Positions 42,793 through 51,776 of a stretch of DNA of 64,000 nucleotides are shown piece after piece. Every line of letters begins with the position of its first letter. The stretch's first letter is position 1. The notes under the pieces were generated by a model. It worked only from the letters and a program-made list of their open reading frames with translations, ran no database searches and had not been told where the DNA came from. Source of the stretch: Desulfobacterales bacterium (GTDB taxonomy: Bacteria; Desulfobacterota; UBA8473); contig JACQWO010000058.1 in NCBI GenBank assembly GCA_016209225.1, forward strand, positions 1-64,000, given 5' to 3'. The position numbers were made by a program, and so were the translations under genes.

Positions 42793-43782
42793 TTAATCAT
42801 CATTCTCTTCTGGTCCGCCTGAGGCGGATTGTACATTAGTGTCCTTATAAATGTATCTTTCAAACAACCTGTGATATCCGGTCCATTTGGAGTTATTGCC
42901 CTTTTCCTTTTCAATGAATTCTTGAAAACCCCTGATCTTTGAATCCATATCATCGAGGTAGTACAGAATTATGGCCTCTTGTGTTTTTGGTCTTTTAGGA
43001 GAGCCAAACTCATAATAACCATGATGACTCAGGATGAGATGTTTTAACAGCATGGCTAAATCATTCGGAAAATCTGTAATCTCTGCAATCTTATCCGTAA
43101 TCATTCCAACCCCAATGGTAATATGGCCCAAAAGCCTTCCTTCATCAGTATAATCAAAAGACCCTTCGTAGGAAAGTTCATGGATCTTGCCAATGTCGTG
43201 CAGTATTCCCCCTGTTAAGAGAAGGTCAGCATTTATACCCTTGTAATGCTTTACCACGCCTAAAATCAGTTTTCCAATTGTAAGCGTGTGTTCCAATAGC
43301 CCCCCTATATAGACATGGTGTAATCCTTTGGCTGCCGGAGCAATCTTGAACAGTCTTGTGAATTCCTCTTCTTCAAAGAAAAGGTCCAAAAGCTCTTTCA
43401 AGTATATGTTCTTTACTTCTTTGGATATCTCGGCTAACTCTCCAAACATCATCTCGATATTCTTATCGGTTCTCGGTAAGAAGTCATTGATAAATATCTC
43501 TTCTTTAGGACACTTCTCCAGATCAAAGATTACCAATTGGAGGTCGTTTTGATATCTGGTTACCCTGGATTTTACCCTGATAAAATCGTCTTTTTCAAAT
43601 AGGGCAGAGAGATGTTTTGCATTCTCCCAAACCCTTGCCTCTATATCTCCTGTTTTATCTCCTAGCTTTAGGTTAAGATAAGGCTTTCCATTCTTCGATG
43701 TACCCAGATTTTTCCCTTTTACCAGGAATGTACTATCGATCTTATCGTTTTCCGTTATATCTTCAATAAATATCTTGTTCAT
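42793..43782 (-). CDS. YhaM-like 3'-5' exoribonuclease (OB fold + HD domain)
   Basis: The 329-aa protein has an N-terminal OB-fold (FLVKGKNLGTSKNGKPYLNLKLGDKTGDIEARVW) and a C-terminal HD domain (GLLEHTLTIGKLILGVV, GGILHDIGKIHELSYEG, LLKHLILSHHGYYEFGSPKRPKTQEA), the YhaM/CBF1 architecture. Relatives degrade RNA from the 3' end with metal ions. ATG 43782 follows AAGGGG; the ORF-track start adds 15 unneeded residues. The family call is firm, the cellular target is not. Confidence 0.88.
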   Translation of the reverse strand: MNKIFIEDITENDKIDSTFLVKGKNLGTSKNGKPYLNLKLGDKTGDIEARVWENAKHLSALFEKDDFIRVKSRVTRYQNDLQLVIFDLEKCPKEEIFINDFLPRTDKNIEMMFGELAEISKEVKNIYLKELLDLFFEEEEFTRLFKIAPAAKGLHHVYIGGLLEHTLTIGKLILGVVKHYKGINADLLLTGGILHDIGKIHELSYEGSFDYTDEGRLLGHITIGVGMITDKIAEITDFPNDLAMLLKHLILSHHGYYEFGSPKRPKTQEAIILYYLDDMDSKIRGFQEFIEKEKGNNSKWTGYHRLFERYIYKDTNVQSASGGPEENDD

Positions 43783-44042
43783 CTCAAAATACCCCTTTGG
43801 CAGCCGAGACGGCTGTCCTACCTGCAATTTTCATCATTCTTTGTGAGCCAATGGCTCATGAATGTTTATTTTGTGATTATCTCTTGGATGGAAAAACTTG
43901 CTCAGATTTACTTTGAACAGTCAACTGCAAACTCAGTTCATATTGTTGCGGGTCTAAACCCAAATCATAGTGAGACCATTCTTACACAATGGATATTGAA
44001 AGTCAAGGGAGGAAGGGTAGAGGGACAAAAGAAACAGCATCA

Positions 44043-44080
44043 AAGTAAAAATGCCCCTTAATAAGGGGCATTTTTACTTT
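44043..44080. terminator. bidirectional Rho-independent terminator
   Basis: AAAGTAAAAATGCCCCTTA and TAAGGGGCATTTTTACTTT form a near-perfect 19-bp stem with A and T runs on both sides. It lies downstream of livM, so it probably ends the leftward paaK-liv transcript. Confidence 0.92.
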
Positions 44081-44173
44081 GAAAAGGCATTAACATTTTT
44101 CAGGGTTTTACCCAATCGGTAATAGGTGCCAATCTATATTTAGTTTCGTCAGGTATAAATATTTTGAAAGGAA

Positions 44174-45217
44174 CTAATATGTAAACGGCCACGACTTATA
44201 GTATATTTTGGTTTTGATCCAGCGTCCGTATATACCGGTAGGTTCAAAGATAAGAAAGAGGATTATTGCCAGTCCGAATGCCATTACCTTTACCTCAAAG
44301 AACCTGTCTACCAGAACAGGGTAACTAGTGCCAAATACGTCCGCTGCTATTCTTATTCCTTCAGGGAGCATGGTTACAAACATTGCCCCAAAAACAGAAC
44401 CCAGGATTGACCCCATCCCTCCGATGATGATCATGGCAAGGTAGTCTATGGATAGGGTAATGGGAAAATGTTCCGGACTGATATCCGTTATATAATAAGC
44501 ATATAAACCACCTGCCAGCCCCGCATAGAATGAACTGACAAAGAATGACGTTACCTTGTACCTTGCCAGATTTACCCCCATTACCTCAGCCGATATGTCC
44601 CTGTCCCTTATGGCGACCCAGGCTCGGCCTACCTTGGTTCTGATAAGATTTCTGGCAAAGAGCATAGCCATGACGACTATTGGCATAATCAGGAAGTAAA
44701 ATGCCCTGTCGTTATCGATTGCATGACCAAAAAACTTTGGCGACGGTACACCCATACCTGTGGAACCTCTTGTCAGACCCTCCCATTTTATTATTACATA
44801 CTGAACAATAAAACTGAATGCAAGGGTGCTCATTACCAGATAAAGCCCCTTAAGTCGGAGTGATGGTACCCCAACTATCAATCCGGAGGTTGCCGTAATC
44901 AGAGCCGCGACCGGTAGTGCAAGCCAGAAAGGGAAGCCTGCGTCAGCGGTAAGGATGGCAGTGGAGTATGCCCCTATGGCAATAAATGCCCCGTGTCCCA
45001 GAGATATCTGACCGGTAAACCCTGTTAATATATTAAGCCCCAGGGCACCAATGGTAGCTATTGCTGCCAGGTTTACAACATAGGTTAAATATGGACCTGC
45101 CCAGAATGGGAAAAAAATCATAAAGACAACAAGTCCTGCCATCCACAACTTTATCCAGATGGTCTGAAATATTGCCGTATCTGCCTTATAGCTTGTTTTG
45201 AAATCTCCACTGGTCAT
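44174..45217 (-). CDS. livM: branched-chain/organic acid ABC transporter permease LivM
   Basis: The 347-aa inner-membrane protein has eight or more helices and the family loop YLVMSTLAFSFIVQYVIIKWEGLTRGSTG followed by RDRDISAEVMGVNLARYKVTSFFVSSFYAGLAGGLYA, where it contacts the ATPase subunits, and IIGGMGSILGSVFGAMF. It is the last gene of the leftward operon paaK-livF-livG-acyl-CoA ligase-livH-livM. ATG 45217 follows AGGAGT. Substrate is set by the binding protein, which is not in this operon. Confidence 0.93.
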   Translation of the reverse strand: MTSGDFKTSYKADTAIFQTIWIKLWMAGLVVFMIFFPFWAGPYLTYVVNLAAIATIGALGLNILTGFTGQISLGHGAFIAIGAYSTAILTADAGFPFWLALPVAALITATSGLIVGVPSLRLKGLYLVMSTLAFSFIVQYVIIKWEGLTRGSTGMGVPSPKFFGHAIDNDRAFYFLIMPIVVMAMLFARNLIRTKVGRAWVAIRDRDISAEVMGVNLARYKVTSFFVSSFYAGLAGGLYAYYITDISPEHFPITLSIDYLAMIIIGGMGSILGSVFGAMFVTMLPEGIRIAADVFGTSYPVLVDRFFEVKVMAFGLAIILFLIFEPTGIYGRWIKTKIYYKSWPFTY

Positions 45218-45229
45218 CTATGAGGTACT

Positions 45230-45303
45230 CCTTTCTTTTCGTAAATCGTAAGTCGTAAATCGTGATTTTTCACTCTTCATTCTTCACTCTTCATTTTTCA
45301 CTC
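45230..45303. repeat. short tandem repeats between livH and livM
   Basis: The spacer has CGTAAATCGTAAGTCGTAAATCGTG-type units followed by CTTCATTCTTCACTCTTCAT units. These are simple direct repeats with no coding frame. Confidence 0.7.
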
Positions 45304-46203
45304 CTACACACGTTCTATCTCTTTGGTACCGAAAAGACCGTAAGGTCTTATCATCATAATCAGGAGGAGAATTATAAAAGCAGCCACCTCTTTAACCCCT
45401 CCACCGAATAGGTGATCCAGGTACCCCCCGGCCAGGTTCTCCAATACCCCTATTAGTACTCCTCCAATCATTGCGCCTGCGATACTGTCCAAGCCTCCCA
45501 TAACGGCGGCAGGTAAAGCCTTTAATCCTATAAAATAGAGATTTAGATTTAGAAGATTTATATTTGCCAGGAAGATACCGGCTATCGAAGATACCACCGT
45601 TGCTATCAACCATGACACAGCCACTACCTTCTTTACACTTATACCCATCAGGAAGGCTATATCCTGATCATCGGCCGTTGCCCTCATGCCGATACCCATC
45701 GTAGTGAATTTAAAGAACGCCAGGAATACTATCATAACTGTAATAGCCATTATCATTGCCCATAGATGTACATGGGAGACTGCTATAGTCCCAAGCATAA
45801 GCGGTTCTTCTGAAAAAGGACCTGGAAATACATAGTTTAAAGGCCCCCATATCATCCCTATTATACTTCTGAATACCGTACCCAGACCGATCGTTATCAT
45901 TACTATAGCAAGTATAGGTTCACCTATCATAGGTCTTAGGATGACGCGTTCCAGCAGGATACCCAGGATAGCTGAGAAGACGAGGGTAATCAGGAATGCC
46001 GGGATATAAGGGATCTTGTATGTAGTGATAAGGTTAAAACAGAAATAGGCCCCAAGCATCATCAACTCACCTATTGCCAGATTTAGTACATCTGTTGCCT
46101 TGTAAATGAGGACAAATCCTAAGGCAATTAAGGAATAAACACTCCCTACTGTAATCCCGCTTACTACTAATTGAGCCAGAAAATGTAACTGATCACTAAA
46201 CAT
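45304..46203 (-). CDS. livH: branched-chain/organic acid ABC transporter permease LivH
   Basis: The 299-aa permease has about eight helices, the start GITVGSVYSLIALGFVLIYKATDVLNLAIGELMMLGA and the C-terminal ALPAAVMGGLDSIAGAMIGGVLIGVLENL with the ATPase-contact region ATADDQDIAFLMGISVKKVV before it. It pairs with LivM to form the channel in the cytoplasmic membrane. ATG 46203 follows GAGGAGAG. Same operon as its neighbours. Confidence 0.94.
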   Translation of the reverse strand: MFSDQLHFLAQLVVSGITVGSVYSLIALGFVLIYKATDVLNLAIGELMMLGAYFCFNLITTYKIPYIPAFLITLVFSAILGILLERVILRPMIGEPILAIVMITIGLGTVFRSIIGMIWGPLNYVFPGPFSEEPLMLGTIAVSHVHLWAMIMAITVMIVFLAFFKFTTMGIGMRATADDQDIAFLMGISVKKVVAVSWLIATVVSSIAGIFLANINLLNLNLYFIGLKALPAAVMGGLDSIAGAMIGGVLIGVLENLAGGYLDHLFGGGVKEVAAFIILLLIMMIRPYGLFGTKEIERV

Positions 46204-46238
46204 CTCTCCTCCTCGTGTTTTTTCTTTAATTAATTTCT

Positions 46239-48053
46239 TTACACATCATGCCCTGTCTCGTGTATCTCCTCAATAATATCCCTATACATCTCACGAACAG
46301 CTGCCCTTCGTACTTTCTGTGTAGCCGTCATTTCATCCTCATCGTGATCCAGCTCTTTGGAGAGTAACGTAAACTTTTTGATCTGCCTGTCGTGGGCAAG
46401 GGTCTTATTTACCTTCCTTATCTCCTCCGCAATCAGTTCATATACTTCGGGTCTCATGGAGAGGTTTTTGAATGTAGTATAGGGTATCTTTTGATTCATT
46501 GCCCATTTACCCACATACGGGTAGTCTATCTGAACAAGAGCAGCCAGATACTCCTTGCCTTCGCCAACTACTATTGCTTCCATTATAAGCGGACTGAACT
46601 TCAGCTTATTCTCTATCTCATCAGGGGCTATCATTTTACCATCGGAAGAGATGAATATATCCTGCCTCCTGCCCAGAACGTGGAGATAGCCTTCATCATC
46701 CATGTAAACCAGGTCGTTGGTACGCATCCAACCGTCTCCTTTGGTTTCCTCTGTTGCCTTTGGGTTTTTATAATAACCCTTAAACATAGCTGGAGTTTTG
46801 CATATAAATTCCCCTTCCTCGGTTATCTTGTATTCAATACCGGGTAATACCTTACCCGCGGTTCCAATCTTAAATCCCCTTCCCTGATGGGTAGTGGCGA
46901 TGCCGATTTCGGTCATTCCATAGAGCTCTCTCAGTTTGATACCGATGGCATAAAAGAATCTGTTCATCTCCGGAGCAACGGCGGCACCGCCGGTATACAT
47001 CAACCTGGTTCTTAAGAAACCCATATGATCCTGAAGTGCCCTGAAACATAGGAGATATGCAAGGAAATTCAAAACCCTCCAGTAGAAAGGTATCTTTTCT
47101 CCTTTCTGATCAAAAGCGCATATCCTGTAACCAATGGGCATTGCAATCTTATAACACAGCCTTTTTACCCAGGTGGCATCCTGCATCTTTATCTGTATGG
47201 CAGAGGAGAGCCTTTCATATATCCTGGGAACTGCTAAAAAGAAGGTGGGTGATATCTCCCTGATATTCTGTTCTACTGTAGAAGTATCCTCAGCGAAGTT
47301 CACTGTGCATCCTATATGGACAGGTATGATCACAGACATAAGCCTTTCTATGGCATGATTCAAGGGGAGAAAGGAAAGAACAGTGTCGTTTTCATATACT
47401 GGATTTGCCTGGGTTAACCCTGACAACAGATGTTTGATAGTGCTATGTGTGTACATCACCCCTTTGGGTTTTCCGGTTGTACCCGAGGTATAGAGCATCA
47501 TATTCACGTCATCTGGGTCGATTTCATCCATCCGTTTATCAAAGAAGGAAGGATCTTTTCTGTCTAACTCCTTGCCCATCTCTAGTACATCGTAAAAGTC
47601 GATGATAAAAGGATCATTATAGTTTCGAAGCCCCTTCATGTCCATTACAATGCATTTCAAAAGATGGGGTTGTCGATCCCTGAACTCCAGGACTTTATCT
47701 GTCTGTTCCTGATCCTCTGCAACGATGAACTTGGCCTGGCAGTTGTCCACGATATACCTGACGCCTTCAGCGTAGTCGACTGAATAAATTCCTACTGTAA
47801 CGCCTCCTGCTGCCTGTATAGCTATATCAGCATAGACCCATTCTTTACAGTTCTCGCCAATAACGCATACATTGTCTCCTTTTTCAAGACCAAGGGCGAT
47901 CAATCCCAGGGCAAAGTTTCTGACATGTTCTCCATATTCTTTCCATGTTATCTCCTGCCAGATACCAAATTCCTTTTCCCTCAGTGCAACCCTTCTATCC
48001 CCATACTTTTTTACCTGCTCAAAAAACTTATGAGGAAAAGTATCCTTTGTCAT
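46239..48053 (-). CDS. AMP-forming long-chain/aryl acyl-CoA synthetase
   Basis: The 604-aa protein is an ANL-family ligase. MMLYTSGTTGKPKGVMYTH is the P-loop, ELYGMTEIGIATTHQGRG the A5 motif, GWMRTNDLVYMDDEGYLHVLGRRQDIFISSDGKMIAP the A7-A8 hinge. It resembles long-chain fatty acyl-CoA synthetases in having the large N-terminal domain. ATG 48053 follows GGAGG; the ORF-track start is nine codons longer. Placement between livG and livH suggests that the imported acid is activated at once by this enzyme; a second ligase heads the operon. Confidence 0.92.
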   Translation of the reverse strand: MTKDTFPHKFFEQVKKYGDRRVALREKEFGIWQEITWKEYGEHVRNFALGLIALGLEKGDNVCVIGENCKEWVYADIAIQAAGGVTVGIYSVDYAEGVRYIVDNCQAKFIVAEDQEQTDKVLEFRDRQPHLLKCIVMDMKGLRNYNDPFIIDFYDVLEMGKELDRKDPSFFDKRMDEIDPDDVNMMLYTSGTTGKPKGVMYTHSTIKHLLSGLTQANPVYENDTVLSFLPLNHAIERLMSVIIPVHIGCTVNFAEDTSTVEQNIREISPTFFLAVPRIYERLSSAIQIKMQDATWVKRLCYKIAMPIGYRICAFDQKGEKIPFYWRVLNFLAYLLCFRALQDHMGFLRTRLMYTGGAAVAPEMNRFFYAIGIKLRELYGMTEIGIATTHQGRGFKIGTAGKVLPGIEYKITEEGEFICKTPAMFKGYYKNPKATEETKGDGWMRTNDLVYMDDEGYLHVLGRRQDIFISSDGKMIAPDEIENKLKFSPLIMEAIVVGEGKEYLAALVQIDYPYVGKWAMNQKIPYTTFKNLSMRPEVYELIAEEIRKVNKTLAHDRQIKKFTLLSKELDHDEDEMTATQKVRRAAVREMYRDIIEEIHETGHDV

Positions 48054-48066
48054 AGAAGTCCTCCTT

Positions 48067-48879
48067 TTAATCTTCTTCAACCCGTCTGCCGACTACTAAA
48101 TCCTCTGAACCCAGATAGGCTTTAATTACCTCAGTATCTTTCTGTATCTCACCGGCAGTGCCTTCAGCTATCTTTTCTCCGAAGTCTATAGCAGCCACCC
48201 TGTCGGAAATATCCATTACTACACCCATATCATGTTCAACAATTATACAGGTTATTCCCAGTTCTTCATTTATATCCAGGATAAACCTGGCGATGTCTTC
48301 AGTCTCTTCCAGATTCATTCCTGAGACCGGCTCATCCAGTAGGATGAGCTTAGGATCCATTGCCAGTGCCCTTCCCAGTTCTACCCGTTTCTGGGTTCCA
48401 AAGGGCAGGTTTCTGACCACCTGTTTTCTTACTGCTTCCATTTCAAGGAAATCTATTATCCATTCTGCCCTTTTTCTATGTTCGATTTCCAGACGCTGTG
48501 CCTTTCCCAAATAGATACCCCCTGCTATTACACCGCAATTTATGATATGATGCCTGCCCAGCATAAGATTATCAAGAACAGTCATGTTTTTGAAGAGTTC
48601 CACATTCTGAAATGTTCGGGCGATCCCCAGCCCTGATACCTGGTGGGCTTTGAGTTTCAGGATATTATGGCCTTCAAAGGTAATCTCCCCCCTTTGGGGT
48701 GTATAAACCCTGCTTATGCAGTTGAAGACCGTTGTCTTCCCTGCACCATTAGGGCCTATAATAGAGAATATCTCCCCCTTTTTAATCCCTAAGCTCACAT
48801 TATCCAATGCCACTATCCCACCAAACCTCATAGACAGGTTTTTTATCTCTAACTGATATCCATTTGACTGCTGATGCAT
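48067..48879 (-). CDS. livG: ABC transporter ATP-binding protein LivG
   Basis: The 270-aa ATPase has Walker A GPNGAGKTTVFNCIS, the signature LPFGTQKRVELGRALAMDPKLILLDEP (LPFGT for LSGGQ, common in LivG) and the switch His in CIIVEHDMGVVMDISD. It sits on the cytoplasmic face of LivHM. ATG 48879 follows AAGGAG. Thirteen bases separate it from the ligase gene. Confidence 0.95.
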   Translation of the reverse strand: MHQQSNGYQLEIKNLSMRFGGIVALDNVSLGIKKGEIFSIIGPNGAGKTTVFNCISRVYTPQRGEITFEGHNILKLKAHQVSGLGIARTFQNVELFKNMTVLDNLMLGRHHIINCGVIAGGIYLGKAQRLEIEHRKRAEWIIDFLEMEAVRKQVVRNLPFGTQKRVELGRALAMDPKLILLDEPVSGMNLEETEDIARFILDINEELGITCIIVEHDMGVVMDISDRVAAIDFGEKIAEGTAGEIQKDTEVIKAYLGSEDLVVGRRVEED

Positions 48880-48928
48880 AACCAACTCCTTTTAAACCTT
48901 TAATATCCTTTTTTAAACCTTAACCTCA

Positions 48929-49720
48929 TTAACTCAACCACCTTTTCCTCCTCTTGTAATGCTTTACATCCTTGTAGCTCTTCTTTTGAGCATCCCCAGT
49001 CAAACCCAGGTAAAATGTCTTTACGTCTTCATTCTCTATTAATTTCTCGCTCTTGTCATCCATTACGATCTTGCCATTTTCCATAATATACCCATAGGTT
49101 GCGTGAAGGAGGGCGACGTTTGCATTCTGTTCCACAAGGAGGATACCCGTCCCTTCCTCCTGGTTAATACGCATAATAACGTTGAATATCTCTTTAACAA
49201 CCAGTGGAGCCAACCCGAGAGAGGGTTCATCCAGCATCATAAGTTTAGGCTTCGACATCATGCCCCTGCCAATAGCCAGCATCTGCTGTTCCCCTCCACT
49301 GAGATAACCAGCCAGTTGATTTTTTCTCTCTTTCAGGAGGGGGAATAAATCCATCACGAAATCGTAGTCTCTATTTATATTTTTGTCTTTACGGGTAAAT
49401 GCGCCTACTCTAATGTTTTCATCAACTGTAAGATCATCGAATACCCTTCTCCCCTCAGGAACCTGGCATATCCCCATCTTGACTACCTGTTCAGGACTTT
49501 TTTCATTTAATCTTACCCCGTTGAATTCTATAGATCCATCCTCTATCTCCCCATCCTGAGACTTTAGGATACCTGATATTGCTTTAAGGGTAGTACTCTT
49601 TCCAGCACCGTTAGACCCTAAGAGGGCAACGATAGCCGTATCCGGGACTTCAAAAGAAATGCCCCTCACAGCTGCGATGACATCATTGTAAACAACCTCA
49701 ACATTGTTTAAGGTCAACAT
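48929..49720 (-). CDS. livF: ABC transporter ATP-binding protein LivF
   Basis: The 263-aa ATPase has Walker A GSNGAGKSTTLKAISG, the signature LSGGEQQMLAIGRGMMSKPKLMMLDEPSLGLAP, and a C-terminus extended by about 25 residues (LTGDAQKKSYKDVKHYKRRKRW) beyond the usual LivF end. It pairs with LivG. ATG 49720 lies 9 bases after a GGGGGG run. The 421-bp gap to the paaK-like gene upstream may hold a separate promoter. Confidence 0.94.
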   Translation of the reverse strand: MLTLNNVEVVYNDVIAAVRGISFEVPDTAIVALLGSNGAGKSTTLKAISGILKSQDGEIEDGSIEFNGVRLNEKSPEQVVKMGICQVPEGRRVFDDLTVDENIRVGAFTRKDKNINRDYDFVMDLFPLLKERKNQLAGYLSGGEQQMLAIGRGMMSKPKLMMLDEPSLGLAPLVVKEIFNVIMRINQEEGTGILLVEQNANVALLHATYGYIMENGKIVMDDKSEKLIENEDVKTFYLGLTGDAQKKSYKDVKHYKRRKRWLS

Positions 49721-50141
49721 AAGATTTTAATTCCCCCCTTCTAAAATCCTTATTTTCTCCCTTTAACAGGAGACATATAATACATTTGTTAAAATTTACT
49801 CTTGATTATGAAAAAACGTATTATAAAGTAAAGATGAAAGTAATGTAGTGCTTGTTAAAGATAAAAGAGATAGTCTCTCAAAGCCCTCAAATTGATTGAG
49901 TTCAGAGCAGCTTCTTCAGATGTACAGGAGATAGGGTGATTGGACAGTAGACAGGATGTTAGAAGTGTAAAAACAAGATCAGCGCTCAATTGAAAAGGTC
50001 TACCCCATCTTTTTAATTTTGACTAGGTAACGACGCAACAGCACAACAGAACCTTTCGGCTTTAAAAATAAAAAGGTCTGTTTAACTAATATAAAAACAT
50101 GTGATATGTCAAGAAGAATCTTAATCCCAAAAAACCTTTTC
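49721..50141. other. intergenic region between livF and the PaaK-like gene
   Basis: No gene with a ribosome site is seen. On the minus strand TATAAT occurs about 90 bases before livF, but no convincing -35 box is at the proper distance. Short stretches near 49.95-50.05 kb are repeat-like (GACAGTAGACAGG; CGACGCAACAGCACAACAG). Confidence 0.35.
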
Positions 50142-51428
50142 TTAAACCTTCCTTCTATCGTCCACCAGTGGGGCATCTTCAGGGAGTGTCCCTTTTTTAA
50201 CCAATTCAAGCTGGGGGGTTACACGAATGGCAACTTTTAAATCATTTACCAATCTTTCTTTTATACCTTCTAAGTTAAGGGGTTCTTTGTATTCAATCTT
50301 TATAGTAAGTTCATCGCGAAGCTTTGGTCTTTCTACAATTATTTGATATTTACCCAATTCCGGATAATTATCGAGGACGTTGTCTATCTGTCTGGGAGAA
50401 ATAAACATCCCCTTTATTCTTGGTATATCTCCCACACGGCCTAAGATTCGTTTTAGCCTCGGTGTAGTCCTACCACAGGAACATGGCTCCAGATTTAAAC
50501 CTTCAGTAATATCCCCTGTCCTATAGCGGATAATAGGCATAGCCTTTCTGCTAAAGTCACAGCCGCATATCTCCCCACTTTCTCCCCAGGTTACAGACTG
50601 TCCTGTCTGAGGGTCCAATATCTCTACAAGGACATCTGGATCAAGGTGCATGCCACCGCCTTCTGGGCACTCAGCGGCAACTATCCCAAGGTCTGCTGTA
50701 CCATACAGTTCCCGGACCTTTGCCCCAAATGTTTCTCCTAATGCCTTTTTGCCAGCTTCTGTCCTCACTTCACCAAAGACTTGGACAAGCCTGATAGAGA
50801 GGTCTTTATTTGGATCAAGCCCCATCTCCATTGCTGTCTCTGCCAGCTGTTGACAGAAAGTGGGAAATCCAAAAAGGATAGTGCAGTTGGTCAGCTTCAT
50901 CACTTCTATATGTGTTCTGGTCATGCCAACCCCCCCCGGAAGTACTGCAGTACCAGCCCTTTTCATAGCATCATCCAGGAGTTTACCTGCAATTACCCAA
51001 TTATAGTTAACTGTACAGTCCACTATATCGTCTTTGCGGGCACCCATGGTGAAGAGCGCTCTCGCTGCACCCTCCACTACGTAAACCCAATCTTCCTGTG
51101 TAAATGGATAGATGATTGGGCCAGGGGCGTAAAACAGCTGGTTGAGTTCCTCTGGGTCGACTGCTAATAAGTCTCCAAAGGGTGGATTTTGAGCTTGAAT
51201 TTCCATTATTTTGGACTTTGAGATGAAAGGTATGCCCTTTTGATAGTCCTCAAAGGACTTAATATCCTCTGGTTTCACTCCAGCCTCGTTAAAACTCTTC
51301 TTGTAATAAGGAGAGTTTTTATAAGCGTATTTTAACTGTTTCTTTGCTCTATCTAATTGATGCTCTTTCAATCTTTCCTGAGGCATGGTTTCCAGTTCTT
51401 TGCTCCAATATTTATTCTTCCCTGCCAT
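50142..51428 (-). CDS. phenylacetate-CoA ligase (PaaK)-like protein with altered P-loop
   Basis: The 428-aa protein is of PaaK length and shows PaaK features: YYKKSFNEAGVKPEDIKSFEDYQKGIPFISK, LPGGVGMTRTHIEVMKLTNCTILFGFPTF, VRELYGTADLGIVAAECPEGGGMHL, PIIRYRTGDITEG, CGRTTPRLKRILGRVGDIPRIKG and the final Lys segment KKGTLPED. The usual SSGTTGKPT phosphate loop near residue 95 is instead YAPGPIIYPFT, lacking the Ser/Thr-Gly pattern. It may still bind AMP-acyl intermediates or may be a subfamily with another acyl donor. It heads the leftward transporter cluster. Confidence 0.85.
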   Translation of the reverse strand: MAGKNKYWSKELETMPQERLKEHQLDRAKKQLKYAYKNSPYYKKSFNEAGVKPEDIKSFEDYQKGIPFISKSKIMEIQAQNPPFGDLLAVDPEELNQLFYAPGPIIYPFTQEDWVYVVEGAARALFTMGARKDDIVDCTVNYNWVIAGKLLDDAMKRAGTAVLPGGVGMTRTHIEVMKLTNCTILFGFPTFCQQLAETAMEMGLDPNKDLSIRLVQVFGEVRTEAGKKALGETFGAKVRELYGTADLGIVAAECPEGGGMHLDPDVLVEILDPQTGQSVTWGESGEICGCDFSRKAMPIIRYRTGDITEGLNLEPCSCGRTTPRLKRILGRVGDIPRIKGMFISPRQIDNVLDNYPELGKYQIIVERPKLRDELTIKIEYKEPLNLEGIKERLVNDLKVAIRVTPQLELVKKGTLPEDAPLVDDRRKV

Positions 51429-51505
51429 TAATTGCCTCCTTTTATTTTGAATAAAGGCCCTCGATTTGTACTTGCTTGTTTTTCATGAGTTGAGCTACTT
51501 TATAA

Positions 51506-51626
51506 GTAACTATTCAGGTAGGCACAGAGCACCAAAGGCACAAAGTAGGAAAAAAACAACGAAACGACCCTGCTCCGCTCTGCTTTGTGCCTATGTGTTT
51601 TTGCCACTTTGTGCCTGAGTAGTTAC
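51506..51626. repeat. shared-end palindromic element, copy F
   Basis: Ends GTAACTATTCAGGT and CCTGAGTAGTTAC. The interior equals copy B nearly base for base (CACAGAGCACCAAAGGCACA, CGAAACGACCCTGCTCCGCT). It lies in the 348-bp divergent gap between the PaaK-like gene and the kinase gene. Confidence 0.88.
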
Positions 51627-51716
51627 CTTTATAATAATATTTACATTTTCAGTCAAGGGAAAAATTAAGTTTGCGTTCACTTAGTAGTTCGTCTTGATGG
51701 TTACTTATTTTCCGTC

Positions 51717-51746
51717 TTGACTTACTTCTTTTGATAAAGATATAAT
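51717..51746 (+). promoter_or_regulatory. sigma-70-type promoter for the two-component genes
   Basis: TTGACT (51717-51722) and a perfect TATAAT (51741-51746) are separated by 18 bases, 30 bases before the kinase ATG. Confidence 0.65.
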
Positions 51747-51776
51747 TGCCAAGTCAACAGATTAGAAGAGGGTTTT

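Noticed and set aside
43843-44061. 72-aa plus-strand ORF between the YhaM-like gene and livM
   Set aside because: No ribosome site and no recognisable domain; its end runs into the bidirectional terminator.
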